Assembly (NCBI GenBank): GCA_036365515.1
Contig: CM070876.1
Location: 130,333,394-130,397,393 of the forward strand
Origin: Torymus aiolomorphi
Lineage: Eukaryota > Arthropoda > Insecta > Hymenoptera > Torymidae
Length of the DNA: 64,000 nt
Reading direction: 5' to 3'
Below are positions 23,255-34,764 of the stretch, piece by piece (position 1 is the stretch's first letter; the number at the start of each line of letters is the position of its first letter). The notes beneath the pieces are model-generated. The model searched no databases, was not told where the DNA came from, and worked only from the letters and a program-made list of their open reading frames with translations. The translations under genes and the position numbers were made by a program.

Positions 23255-24418
23255 ATGAGTTTTTCATTAAAATGTGTGAATCCTTTAGGAAGGAATGAAC
23301 ACTCTAATGAGTTAACAAATTTCCCAAAATCATTAGCACAATCATTTCCATCAATACCAGATGGAGCGAAAGTTTGTCTTACGTGCAAATTTTTGATTTA
23401 TAATAAACGCAAATCGAGTGAATCTTTTCCGATATCAAAAAGAATTAAATCGGATTGTGATGATGATGACCACAAAGCTGCCATGGCAATATTTGAAAAT
23501 TTAAGAAGTAAACTTTCTGAGACAAAGTCAAAAGATGAAAGAATGTTATTACTTTCCCTTGCCCCTAGATTTTGGTCTCGTAAAAATTTAATAGAAAGAT
23601 TAGGTTGTACGGAATGGGAAGCAAGAACAATACTAACTGAAGCTACTGATGGAAATATTTTGACGGTACTGTTGAAAAATAAAGGAAAAGAGCTTTCTAA
23701 TGAAACCAAAAATACGGTAAAAAACTTTTATGATCGTGACGATATCAGTAAATTATTGCCTGGAATGAAAGATTTTATTTCAATAAAACAAATTACTGGG
23801 GAACGCTTACACGTTCAAAAAAGATTACTTCTAGGTAATTTGAATGAAATTTATATTTTATTTAAAAATGAATATCCGGATGTTAAGATAGGCTATACGA
23901 AGTTCACACAATTAAAACCAAAACATTGTGTGTTGGCTGGAACAAGTAGCACACATAATGTATGCGTATGCGTACATCATGAAAATGTCAAACTAATGCT
24001 AGATGCAATTAATTTGAAACATTTGACAAAGGATAGTGATTCACCTTTAGAAAATTATAAAGATTGTATAAATAAAATTGTTTGTAGTCAACCATCGGAT
24101 AAATGTTTCTTGGGTGACTGTTTGGATTGCGTAGCTAATTTTTCAAATCTTCAAAAAATTTTGATGAAAAGTTTTAAAAATCATGGCATTCAAGAAATTA
24201 AATATGAATCATGGAAGCAAACGGATCGCTGCTCAATAATATTTGAAACGATAAAAGTTTCTAGCTTTCTTGAAATATTGAAAGACAAATTGATTAAATT
24301 AAAAACGCACGATTTTTTTGCTAAACAACAAGCACTGTTTATCAGAAATTTAAAAGAAAATCTTGAAGATGGAGAGATAGTAATTAGTTTTGATTTTGCT
24401 GAAATATACGCTTTTTAA
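23255..24418 (+). CDS. Transposase-like protein of a multicopy invertebrate family (C-terminally short)
   Basis: 387 codons from ATG to TAA without a break. An N-terminal Cys pattern (CVNPLG, then KVCLTCKF about 35 residues on) suggests a small zinc-binding module. The middle has an RLGCTEWEARTI helix and the block LKPKHCVLAGTSSTHNVCVC, which I recognise as characteristic of an uncharacterised multicopy protein family in insects, cnidarians and others, probably DNA-transposon derived. The last residues, VISFDFAEIYAF, look like the start of the acidic catalytic segment of that family (an Asp in DFAENY), after which members normally continue for several hundred residues; here a stop follows at once. 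The first exon of a BEN gene begins 15 bp later in the same direction. It may be a truncated transposase or the 5' exon of a fused gene; a GGTAATT at 23,834-23,840 is a phase-compatible donor to the exon at 24,434. Confidence 0.65.
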   Translation: MSFSLKCVNPLGRNEHSNELTNFPKSLAQSFPSIPDGAKVCLTCKFLIYNKRKSSESFPISKRIKSDCDDDDHKAAMAIFENLRSKLSETKSKDERMLLLSLAPRFWSRKNLIERLGCTEWEARTILTEATDGNILTVLLKNKGKELSNETKNTVKNFYDRDDISKLLPGMKDFISIKQITGERLHVQKRLLLGNLNEIYILFKNEYPDVKIGYTKFTQLKPKHCVLAGTSSTHNVCVCVHHENVKLMLDAINLKHLTKDSDSPLENYKDCINKIVCSQPSDKCFLGDCLDCVANFSNLQKILMKSFKNHGIQEIKYESWKQTDRCSIIFETIKVSSFLEILKDKLIKLKTHDFFAKQQALFIRNLKENLEDGEIVISFDFAEIYAF

Positions 24419-24433
24419 ACTCTCAACTTACAG

Positions 24434-27306
24434 AAGCATCACTAGATAAAAAGAATGATATGGATAACAAAAAGAAGAAAACACATGTAAGAAAACCAAA
24501 ATTTAGTTTGAACTAATTATATACACATTTATGTATATGTAGACACGCAGACTTATATTTTTTTAATATAAATAAACTATATTAATAATAATAAACTTGT
24601 TTATATATCTAAATAAGTTTTATTATTAATATGCGAATATTTAATTATTTTATGTTTAACCTCTTATTAATTAATAATACTAATAGTTTTATTGTGTTAC
24701 ACAGGTAGAATTTAGTGAAACTAAGGGCAGTATTGAAAACATCTCCACCTCGAGTATGTATAGGACAGAAAAGACAGAAAAGGTACCAACCAACAGTTCC
24801 TTTGTAAAATCAAATGAAAAGTGTAAAAAACGAAAACTTGGACCTCCATTAAAAGAAGTAATAACCTCACAGAAGAAGAATAAAACCAATGCTAAAGTAA
24901 GTAGTAATGTGTAATAATAAGATCTATACGTGCTGATATTTATTAAATACACGTACAACATTAAATTTTATTTTTAATATGAACATATGTAATTATTTAG
25001 TTTTTAAAAATTAGTAGTAGTAATTACTTGTATTTTACAGGAAAATGTTGAAACTAATAATGGATCTAACAGTAATATTGAGAACATACCTTTATCAATT
25101 AGTCTCTACAAATCAGATAACGAAGAATATAACAGTTCCGCTGCAAACTTTACTGCGAAAGCAAATACAAAAACTCCCTTGACAAAAACCGGTGTCAAAG
25201 TATGTACAAAAAATAAATCAAATTGTATTGCATGTTAAATAAGATTTTATAATAGAACATTAAGTTTCTACTTCCTATACATAAAAATTTTAATATTGTT
25301 ATTTAATACACTGTTGTAGATTATTTCATCCGTACCTGTACATGGTGAGAAAATTTGTATAGAGAAAAATAATAAATTGAATCAAGAAATAAGAAAATTA
25401 AAAGAAGATAATAGAAATTTGAAGCATAACTATGAAAAACTGGAAAAAAAATATTCTTTCTCCAAAAAAGAAATCAAAACTTTAAAAGAAGAAAATGAAA
25501 TCTTCAAAAAAATGAATCTAAACTTGCAGATAAATGTTATAGAATTATTCAAAGAGCAGAAACGTAAGTATTAATTTATTTTTTATTATATGTATATATA
25601 CTTTTGTTAATATACACATACATATATATTTCATTATTATTTTATTATATTTATTTAATAAAGCTGTCAGTAAAATGACTATTCCGCGTATAAACATTCG
25701 AATGGAGCTGAATTTGAGACATTACATAAATGGACAATTCGAAGTTTATGGACAAAAATGCATATATTACATTTCAATCTATGACGTTGTTCAGGGTACC
25801 TGTAATTTTTGTAAAAAAAATATCAAATGTTTGTATAGATTATATTTATGCTTTGATACATTTTATTGAATGCTGCATATGAATACTTGGCAGAGTGTGA
25901 TGGTGCATTATTATTAACAGCATGTTTTCTTGACATTTTTTATTTTTAATAGCTTTCTTTTATAATCTCTTTTATAACTAAAAATCTTAATCACATTAGG
26001 TTCACAGAAACTTGATAGTTGATAATACATATTAAACTTTTGCTGTTTATTTTTTAACAATGCTGATGTACAAAAATATATTAATTAAATATCTTCTTTT
26101 CGCAGTTATCGAAACGCAACAAGAAGGTGCAAGTATTTCTAGTATACGTACTAAGGATAATTTTGTTCCCGTTGGTTATTATAAGAAATCAGAAGATAAG
26201 GTAATTCCTTTTTCAGTATTAATTTGAAGATTTTTTACACATTTTAGATTTTATTTAAATTTATATTTGTAATATTATTGACAAATTCTTTTTCAGTATC
26301 ACATTGGAAATAACGTTTGGCTTGATGCTGTTCAATTCAATAACGTTATGTTGCACTCTAAAACGCCTAAAAAATGCGTTGGCAACATTCTTATTACGTT
26401 ATTTGATTTACGTATACTACTCAGTAGTACAGTATCAGGAAAAGTGAGTAATCGTAGTTTAGGCAAAATGAAAAATAAGAAATAACAGAATCAGTTTACA
26501 GAATATAAAAAACTTGATCCGTCGAAATTGACTACCACTAAAGGTAAGTCGAATAAAATTTATACTTATGAATCAAAAAATATATGTAATGTTAAAGAAT
26601 CTAATCTAATAAAGTATAATATAAATCATGTCTTTTTAATAGAATTTTATAGCTACTGGCTAAATGAAGTTTATTTAAATAAACCAAACGTATCTGAAAG
26701 TATGCATTTTGTGGAGCTTACTTCATTCAGTGATTATGTTTCGAGTGAAATTGCATACTTGAAACGTAGAAGTCAAAAAAAAGGTTTGACTTTTTTTAAC
26801 AACTTCTATGTATCTAATAAATTATTATTATTCTAAAAGGAATTTTCTTTAACAGGTCAAAAGCATTAGCAATTAGCAGAGAAGAAAATCAAGAGGAAAC
26901 TGATGAAGAAAAAGAAAATTTGAAAAGTGGTAGCGAAATAGACAAAGAAGATGAAGAGCCAATCAAAAAGGGAGAAAATATTAAAAATGGTAATGAAGAA
27001 GAAGAACATAGACATGAAACCAAAAAAAAAGAAGGTGCTATTGGAAGTGATAACGAAAAAGAGAAGGAAAGTGAAGATGAAACCCAATTCGATCCAAGTG
27101 AGATCGAAAAAGAAGGTGCTATTGGAAGTTATAATGAAAAAGAGAAGGAAAGTGAAGATGAAACTCAATTCGATCCAAGTGAGATCGAAAAAGAAGGTGC
27201 TATTGGAAGTGATTTAGAGAGTTGGAAAAGTGAAGATGAAACTCAATTCGATCCAAGTGATTTAGAAAGTTGGAAAAGTGAAGATCTCTTCTCAGATCTT
27301 GAATAA
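24434..27306 (+). CDS. BEN-domain protein with coiled coil and acidic repeat tail, multi-exon
   Basis: Nine exons bounded by AG/GT sites join in phase: 24434-24486, 24705-24896, 25041-25199, 25320-25563, 26106-26200, 26297-26443, 26489-26543, 26643-26783, 26864-27306 (TAA). An optional exon 25664-25795 (132 nt, phase 1/1) also fits. An in-frame ATG at 24,460 can start it, or it may be spliced to the ORF upstream. The fourth exon encodes a Lys/Glu coiled coil (LNQEIRKLKEDNRNLKHNYE). Exons five to eight form a BEN domain: IGNNVWLDAVQF, CVGNILITLFDLRILLSS, YKKLDPSKL. BEN domains bind DNA and recruit chromatin repressors. The tail is acidic with a 27-residue tandem repeat (EGAIGSDNEKEKESEDETQF). 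Most splice sites are strong (GTAAGT/GTAAGA, TTTTACAG, TTTTTCAG); the donor of the penultimate exon (GTTTGA) is weak. Confidence 0.8.
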
Positions 27307-27466
27307 TTTATAACCTAAGTAAAAATAAAAAAATTGATTTAAAGAAAGTATTAAGTATATATAATTTATTATATTGAAGTTGTATGTAAGAGTTAACACA
27401 ATAAAATAATTGTTTTGTAACATAATCAACGAATATTTTTTAAAAGATAGACTTACAATTAAATGT

Positions 27467-27565
27467 AATTAAAATACAATTAAATTTAATACATTTTAAT
27501 GTACATGAATAAACTTCGTACATTCATGTACATTAAAATGTATTAAATTTAATTGTATTTTAATT
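27467..27565. repeat. Perfect 44-bp inverted repeat with 11-nt loop
   Basis: Arms 27,467-27,510 and 27,522-27,565 are exact complements, AT-rich, loop AAACTTCGTAC. Located 160 bp after the BEN gene stop. Confidence 0.9.
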
Positions 27566-28111
27566 GACCTCAATTGCACTTTAAAAAACTTCTATGAATA
27601 TTCTATTGAAAGCAATAGATCTTGATCTAAAAGTTTATTGAAATCAATTAATTATGCTTTGATTTCAATTGCATTTAATATGCTTTAATTTAAATTTTTC
27701 AATAGACATTAATTGCATTTTTATTTACCTTTTTCTTTTCAATAAATTTCAATAGTCATTTTGCTAATTAAGCTCTACATTTCAAATCAATTGAAAATTT
27801 TTTAATTGATTTCAATTGACTATTTTTAGCAGGGACAGACCTGAGGAACGACCGCGCTACATATACATTGAAATGAGTGCCCGAGAATTTGAAGTATTTA
27901 TTGCAATTTTAAATGGCTTTTATATTCGCTCAAATTAAATAACAACATTCCATTTCGTTATATCATGTTGCAAAAAAAGTTTCATGTAAAAAGATTTTCT
28001 GGTATGCAAGATATTAAATAGTGAAAAATTTTATGTCATGTTTCATTTTCACAATTCTCCATTCGATCGCAGTTTTCTTCCCACTTCCGGTTTCCTGTTT
28101 CAGTGTTGTGT

Positions 28112-28149
<38 letters not shown>

Positions 28150-28196
28150 CGCACGCACGCACGCATATAAACATACTTTCTAATATACGCATTATT
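27566..28196. other. Noncoding; CAATTGA-rich sequence and (AC)n
   Basis: 27,600-27,830 repeats words such as TTTCAATTGAC and AATTGCATTT. From 27,840 the sequence resembles 57,800-57,970 loosely (CGACCGCG...TTGAAATG, TTTCATGTAAAAAGATT). A CA-rich microsatellite lies at 28,118-28,164. Confidence 0.6.
28118..28164. repeat. (AC)n / (GCAC)n microsatellite
   Basis: Alternating ACAC passing into GCACGC units. Confidence 0.9.
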
Positions 28197-30540
28197 CCGT
28201 ATACAACCATCATTTACAGGTTATATATTCAATCAAGACTTTTTACATCATTGAAATTCGATAGATATTTTAAATGGACTTGGTATATCTCAGATATATT
28301 TTCAGATAAGTAGCAAACTATCATTATAAAATAAAAAAAATAATGTTATTAATATAAGTATTGTTACTTTGTGAAATCTTTTTTTTTTGTTATTACAGAG
28401 ATATCAGAACAAGGATAATTGACAAGTTGATCATGATTAAATAGTATGTAACATAGAAGAGTTCAAAATTATTATTATGCATTTTAAGGCCACCAAAAGA
28501 TTATATTTAAGTCTGTCAAAGCACGCAACCTCCTGTAGTAGAAAAAATATAAATACTGTTGCTGATAATATTCCTCTAGCAGAGCCTCGTTCTACTTTAT
28601 GGTGTTTTAATTGTGGAAAGCCCTATGATTTCTAAAGGTAAACTAGCATTATTAAAATCCGGAAATAGTGATATATAAGATTTTCTCAGATTATTAAAAG
28701 TGCATCATGCTCAAGTACTCTTCAATTTTACATTTTACATAAATTCTTTCAGATTCAGGCTTCGTTCCATTTTCTGCTTAAAGTTTCACATATATTCAGA
28801 TAAGTAGCAAACTTTGATTATAAAATAAAAAAAATAATGTTATTAATCTAATATAAGTATTGTTACTTTGTGAAATCTTTTTTTTTTATTATTACAGAGT
28901 TATATCAGAACAAGGACAATTGACAAGTAGATCATGATTAAATAGTTTGTAACATTATAGAAGAGTTCAGGAGTTGAACATATATTATTATAGCATTCTT
29001 TACAAATTTTTCATGTTTGATGGTGTGAATCAAAATCTCATTATTATTATGCATTAAGGCCGCCAAAAGATTATGTACAAGTCTGTCAAAGCACGCAACC
29101 TGTAGTAAAAAAAATAGAAATACTGTTACAGATAATATTCATCTAGCAGAGCCTCGTTCTACTTTATGGTGTTTTAATCATGGATGCTTTAACTGGCCCT
29201 ATGATTTCTAAAGGTAATCTAGCATTATTAAAACCCGGAAATAGTGAGATATAAAATTTTCTCAGATTATTAAAAGTGCATCATGCTCAAGTATTTTTTA
29301 ATTTACAGTACATTAATTCTTCCAGATTCAGGCCTCATTTTTAATTTTTTGCTTAAAGTTCAAATACTGCTTGAAAAAGATATTAACATAAAAACACACT
29401 AACAATTGATGAAGTTCATTGCATATCAATGCGTCAAAGAATGGATAAAACCATGAATTTTAATAATAGTGACATTAAGTAGTGACATTAACCTACAACT
29501 AAGATGTTTTGACGGTATTGCACAGGAAGTGCAAAAAAAGTATTATGAATATAAAAGAAATTAGTTTTATTAGAATACAAGTTTTCAAAAATTAGTTCTT
29601 CAAAATAAAATTAGAAAATTGTGATTTTAATAGAAGGGATCATCTACCTAGTTGGAAATAATATTAGAGCTGGTGAAGTTTTTTGAAGATTCATGTAACA
29701 AGCTCAGCCTATGATTTTTTTGGAGGGATTGTTGGAAACTCTATAATAACAAATAACGTAGTGATATGCTCAATACATTGCAAAGCTAATGTTGTTTGGC
29801 CATATGTTGGTGGTAGAAAAACCTACTTTTGCATATTATACAACTGCCTGAGGAAATGGAAATCTACAAGTGTCATCTATAAGAAAATAATGTAGAAACA
29901 TCCTGATTTCATTCTCCAATTCGTATACATTCAATAGATCTTCAAAATGTGATAAAAGCTGTTGGGAGATACAACTAAGATGTTTTAGACGGTATTGCAC
30001 AGAAAGTGAAAGAATTAGTTTGAAATTATAATTTTATTTTATTGATTACAATATGGATGAGTATTTTGTGAAAAAATTTTGTATGAGCTGCTGCTACGGA
30101 AATTGTAGTTGGCATGAAAACTAAACTTTTTGTCAACTTTGAGTTTCAAGTTTTATAAAAGCTAGAGGATCAAGTGATATCAGAAATTTAAATTTAAATT
30201 TTGAAAACTGGGCTGTCGTAAAAGCAGCATTGACAGCTGGCGTATACCCAAATAAAATTGTGTATAGACAAGAAATACACCCAGCTCAGAACCCAGTATG
30301 TATTAAGGAGGTACGGAGTATTTTGTCAATCATCAAAAAAACAAGCAGCAATGGTTACTCGTAAAGAACTGACTATATGACTGTGTTCAGAGCTTTTCAA
30401 ATTTGATAAAATTAAAGAACAAAATTTGTATCTGCTACTGTTATGAAAATAGTAGGTGACACAAGAACTCAACTTCTTGGCAAACTTTGAGCTTCAAGTT
30501 TTCTAAATACTCGTATGGGCCGGAGCATATTTTCTTTATA
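28197..30540 (+). pseudogene. Decayed, internally duplicated region with DEVH-box RNA-helicase-like fragments
   Basis: A ~500-bp block occurs at 28,280-28,715 and, as a second tandem copy, at 28,796-29,290; a third copy is at 58,345-58,860. Each holds a TTATTACAG acceptor-like site and a short coding-like piece ending ISKG before GTAA. At 29,405-29,419 the frame reads I-D-E-V-H within LTIDEVHCISM, a DEVH box. At 30,166-30,330 the translation RGSSDIRNLNLNFENWAVV followed by KAALTAGVYPN closely resembles the C-terminal part of DExH helicases of the DHX36/YTHDC2 type. A second copy of the piece before it (MKIVGDTRTQLLGKL) is at 30,440-30,495. Stops and frameshifts are frequent. Family identity rests on the DEVH and NWAVVKAAL motifs. 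Confidence 0.55.
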
Positions 30541-31455
30541 TCTTTAAATAAATAAATCTGTAATATAATGTAAATATAATTGAGTCTATTCTCACTTTCA
30601 CATAAAACACATAGTGCTCAGATTCAAATCAACTTTTAAAGAAAGCAAAAGATGTGCTGACATGTAGATCGAAGTATGTACATTAGAACTTTTGTTTCTG
30701 TCAGAAAGTTATGCTATAAGCATTTTTATGAAGCATTTGCCCATAGTGATACTGGTTTGGTAACATGCATTCTGGAGTTTGGATTGCATGCATAACATAT
30801 TCTACATTTATCTCTGTATAAGTATCTATAAAAATAAAAAAATTTATATTTTCATATGACTTTACAATTAATAGTATTGTTAATTGTTAATTTATCATCA
30901 TACCTAAAAAAAAAATACACGTTTGATATTATTTCAAAAAATTTTACTAATGTAATCATTTTATCAAGCTTCTTAAAAAACATTCAAATTTAAAACTTTT
31001 TTGAATAACTATACTACCATTTAATAATGTTATTAATAATATACTATAACAAATCTCATAATGCAGTTTTCACATACTATGTAATTATTTATTATTTTCT
31101 CTTATAAAGTTGTGGAATCTATCTAAAAAAACTTTTTACAAAAGTTTAAACTAAGGCAAGTATTAGTCTTTCCCTCCCTCCCTCCCTCTCGCCACATCCC
31201 TCTCCACCTGTCTCTCAGGCTCTCTCTCTCTTTCACTTCCCCCTCTCTCTCTCCCTCTCACCGTCCCTCTCAATATCCGTTCAAACTGAGTACGAAATTC
31301 TTTAAATGAGAGCTTAAATATTTTCTCAAAATAATCAACACGTTCTTTAAAAAACTATTTTTTTTAAGTATATTCTAACAACACAATTTGTCTATAGCCC
31401 TTTTATTTCTAATCTCATCTATTCAACAACCACTCTCTACAAATGGTAATACTTT
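30541..31455. other. AT-rich noncoding region leading into the inverted-repeat element
   Basis: No ORF. 31,165-31,275 is a pyrimidine-rich CT tract, also seen in the flanks of the related elements near 48,950-49,090 (as its complement) and 62,773-62,815, so it probably belongs to the outer part of that element family. Confidence 0.6.
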
Positions 31456-33679
31456 TTTCATGACTGTACGAATAATAACATTGTTAATAAAACTTTCTAC
31501 GAAAGTATAAAATAAGGCAAGTATAGAAGTTTTTTAGTCTATAAAATAATAATATTTATGATTTTTTAAAAGAAATCAAATAAATACTAGTGAAAAAGTC
31601 TTTTATTTCTTTGAGTCAATGTATGCTGATGCTGAACAAATTATATGTTACTAAATACATTCAAATTATTCACTGCTAATCAAACAAACGAAAGTTGTGA
31701 AATCAATTATCGATAGTCAAGTAATGCAAACAACTCTCCGAAACAACTGTATATGACTATTCTCAGAAATGTATTCGAATTTGTTCAAATTTCTATAAAA
31801 ATTAAACACAAGAAAGTACTGAAATCAATTAATTGTAGTCAAGTACCGGCCATAAGAACTTTTCGTACCTCGCGTGTAAAATTACATTTTACGCCCACGT
31901 TGTAACTTCAAAATTATTCAGCCATCGGGTATAAAGTACTACATAACGCCCAAGAGGCCCAATAGCTCACACACTCCTACAAAACTTTATAGTACCTACG
32001 TACTTTATGCCCGAAAATTATTTTAATTATATAACTATAATGCCTTCTTTTTATTTCTAAAATTCATAAGAATTTTTTCAGGTATTCACGAAAAGTCAAA
32101 GCCTATATAAAAAAATTACATAGTTACCAACACATCACTATTTTTCAGTATTCCTTCTCAATTTTGAACTTTCTATAATATTACACATCTTGGAAGGACA
32201 AGAGAAGTCTAGAGCTGCTCTAGCGGGGGTGGTCCTCCGATCTCCCATACATACTTGGCGGGCCCGAGGGTTTGCAGTTCAAGGTGTAAGGCATGGTCAT
32301 TTTCATATAAATATTCATAGGTTTAAAGATAAAATGTATAAATGGGTTGCTTCTACATATTAACTACTGATCTATGAATCTATCACTCTGTTTCTAAATA
32401 GATAGTACACACCCGCGTGAAAATATCATATGAGATGTCATATGAGATCTCATAATATATAAAATTGCATATGACACCACATATAATATCTCATACGAGA
32501 TATGCGCTGTCTGAAATTCTCATATGAGATCTTATATGATATTTACACGGGGGAAAAGGATATAACATATGCTGCTTATAAACCGCTTAGTAAAATGTAA
32601 AGGACTTTTGAGCAGGCTATAAATTTATATGAATTTTTTATTTTATTCTCATTTAAAAAGAACGACGGACACAAGGAAAAATATGTTTAGTAATCTAATA
32701 TAAATCATGATTCTGTACATGTACGGATATGTTGTACTTAACGGCATCAATTAAAAATTAGAGCCAATGTAATTATTTATGGTGGACTTATAGATATAAA
32801 TATTGTTAATGAATTTATGCAAAAATTTAGTAATCTAGATTTAAGTAGCCCACGTAACTGCAAACCGTCGGGCCCGCCAAGTATGTATGGGAGATCGGAG
32901 GACCACCTCCGCTAGAGCAGCTCTAGACTTCTCTTGTCCTTCCAAGATGTGTAATATTATAGAAAGTTCAAAATTGAGAAGGAATACTGAAAAATAGTGA
33001 TGTGTTGGTAACTATGTAATTTTTTTATATAGGCTTTGACTTTTCGTGAATACCTGAAAAAATTCTTATGAATTTTAGAAATAAAAGGAAGGCATTATAG
33101 TTATATAATTAAAATAATTTTCGGGCATAAAGTACGTAGGTACTATAAAGTTTTGTAGGAGTGTGTGAGCTATTGGGCCTCTTGGGCGTTATGTAGTACT
33201 TTATACCCGATGGCTGAATAATTTTGAAGTTACAACGTGGTCGTAAAATGTAATTTTACACGGGAGGTACGAAAAGTTCTTATGGCCGGTATTTGACTAC
33301 AATTAATTGATTTCAGTACTTTCTTGTGTTTAATTTGCATAGAAATTTGAACAAATTCGAATACATTTCTGAGAATAGTCATATACAGTTGTTTCGGAGA
33401 GTTGTTTGCATTACTTGACTATCGATAATTGATTTCATAACTTTCGTTTGTTTGATTAGCAGTGAATAATTTGAATGTATTTAGTAACATATAATTTGTT
33501 CAGCATCAGCATACATTGCCTCAAAGAAGTAAAAGACTTTTTCACTAGTATTTATTTGATTTCTTTTAAAAAATCATAAATATTATTATTTTATAGACTA
33601 AAAAACTTCTATACTTGCCTTATTTTATACTTTCGTAGAAAGTTTTATTAACAATGTTATTATTCGTACAGTCATGAAA
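31456..33679. mobile_element. Giant inverted-repeat element, copy A (~820-bp arms)
   Basis: The left arm 31,456-32,279 is repeated in reverse complement at 32,856-33,679 with only scattered differences, from TTTCATGACTGTACG at the ends to CCCGCCAAG...GCAGTT at the inside. The 576-bp centre has no ORF and holds a 140-bp MITE. Related arms occur at 47,395-48,400 and 62,640-64,000. No transposase is present, so a non-autonomous foldback or long-TIR element is likely. A transcript through it would form a very long hairpin. Confidence 0.85.
32412..32551. mobile_element. 140-bp MITE in the centre of copy A
   Basis: CCCGCGTGAAAATATCATAT at the left end pairs with ATATGATATTTACACGGG at the right end; the interior repeats CATATGAGATCTCAT-like palindromes. 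Similar in style to the 8,647-9,153 foldback element (repeated GAGATCTCA words). Confidence 0.75.
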
Positions 33680-34528
33680 TTCATTTTAGCATGAATATGA
33701 AAGGTGTACTTAAGGAGTGATTGACTCCGGAAAATTACGATTGTACTTGTACAATACACTAATAGCGTTTATATTTACTTGTATAAATTATTATTAATTA
33801 AGATTCCATTATTATTTATGAATTAATGTATCGATTACTTTAAGAACCTTTTGATCGCTGCTTTTTTTTACATACGTGCACGTGTACTTTTTTTCCACCT
33901 GTACCGTTGTTCAATGTATATCGTTTTTCCCAACCAGCACGTCGTGCTGTTTTTAAATAAAGACTGTTTTCTTTACATCTACCTTTTATTTTATTTCATT
34001 TACCTCTACGAAATATATATATGCCTTTGACTATTTTTGTATCAACGTTTATGAATAATAGGTTATACCTTGTTACTGTAATTTTCATTAACAATTTCGT
34101 AATTCTTGGGAGTCGTATTAGATTGCGATGCGATTGGTATAAGTAAATTACTTTATTGAGTAACCGAATTAGTAATTATTTAGTATTATTTATAGAATTT
34201 GAGCCAGCCCTTGCTAATGAGACTAATTAATAACTCACACCCCTGCATAATCTTGAGCCACTCAAAACCGGCCTCTAACCTTTCCGCGAGTTTGTCCTCC
34301 GCTATCGATGCAGCCTACGAATTTCAGCAGCCACGCGCACTTGAGTCATCTGCAGCGGTGAAACACGCTGCGTCGGAACTTCCCTTTCCGCGCGTAACTA
34401 TCCGCCGGATTCCGTTGACGGTGCGGATTCTCTTGGCCGACGACTGTCTGGCGCCAAGATGGTGTTGCTACCGCCCCGTTTTTTTTTTTTTTTGCGTGGG
34501 AGTACTTGCTGACTGCAGCCCGATTCCT
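33680..34528. other. Intergenic region, no gene seen
   Basis: AT-rich to 34,200, then GC-richer. The 112-codon frame at 34,199-34,537 ends in a T-run artefact and has no recognisable domain, so it is not called. Confidence 0.5.
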
Positions 34529-34530
34529 TG

Positions 34531-34565
34531 CCTATAAAGGTAGCCTGGAGTAGCCTCGGAATTGT
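34531..34565 (+). promoter_or_regulatory. Candidate core promoter (TATA) of the unknown gene
   Basis: CCTATAAAGG at 34,531-34,540, with a plausible start 25-30 bp later (TCGGAATTGTTAG) ahead of the frame that leads across an intron into the repeat-containing ORF. Confidence 0.4.
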
Positions 34566-34764
34566 TAGTAATCAGGGAGATCTCTGGAAGCTTTGCTGGA
34601 TTTCCTATCCTCGTTACTGCCGGACCGTTGGCGAGATGGGCGAATATACAGGTTAGCACTTATTTTCTTCTGCAATTTGATTTCCTTTTAACCTCCATTT
34701 TCGTTTTGCTCGTTCTTAATTCTATTACATGTTTCCTTATTCGCGATTCTATTCTGTGTTCTAG

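Noticed and set aside
26866..27168. 100-codon Phe-rich minus-strand ORF
   Set aside because: Antisense shadow of the Lys/Glu-rich BEN gene tail.
34199..34537. 112-codon ORF near the unknown gene
   Set aside because: Runs through a T15 tract and the candidate TATA box region; no domain or splice support.
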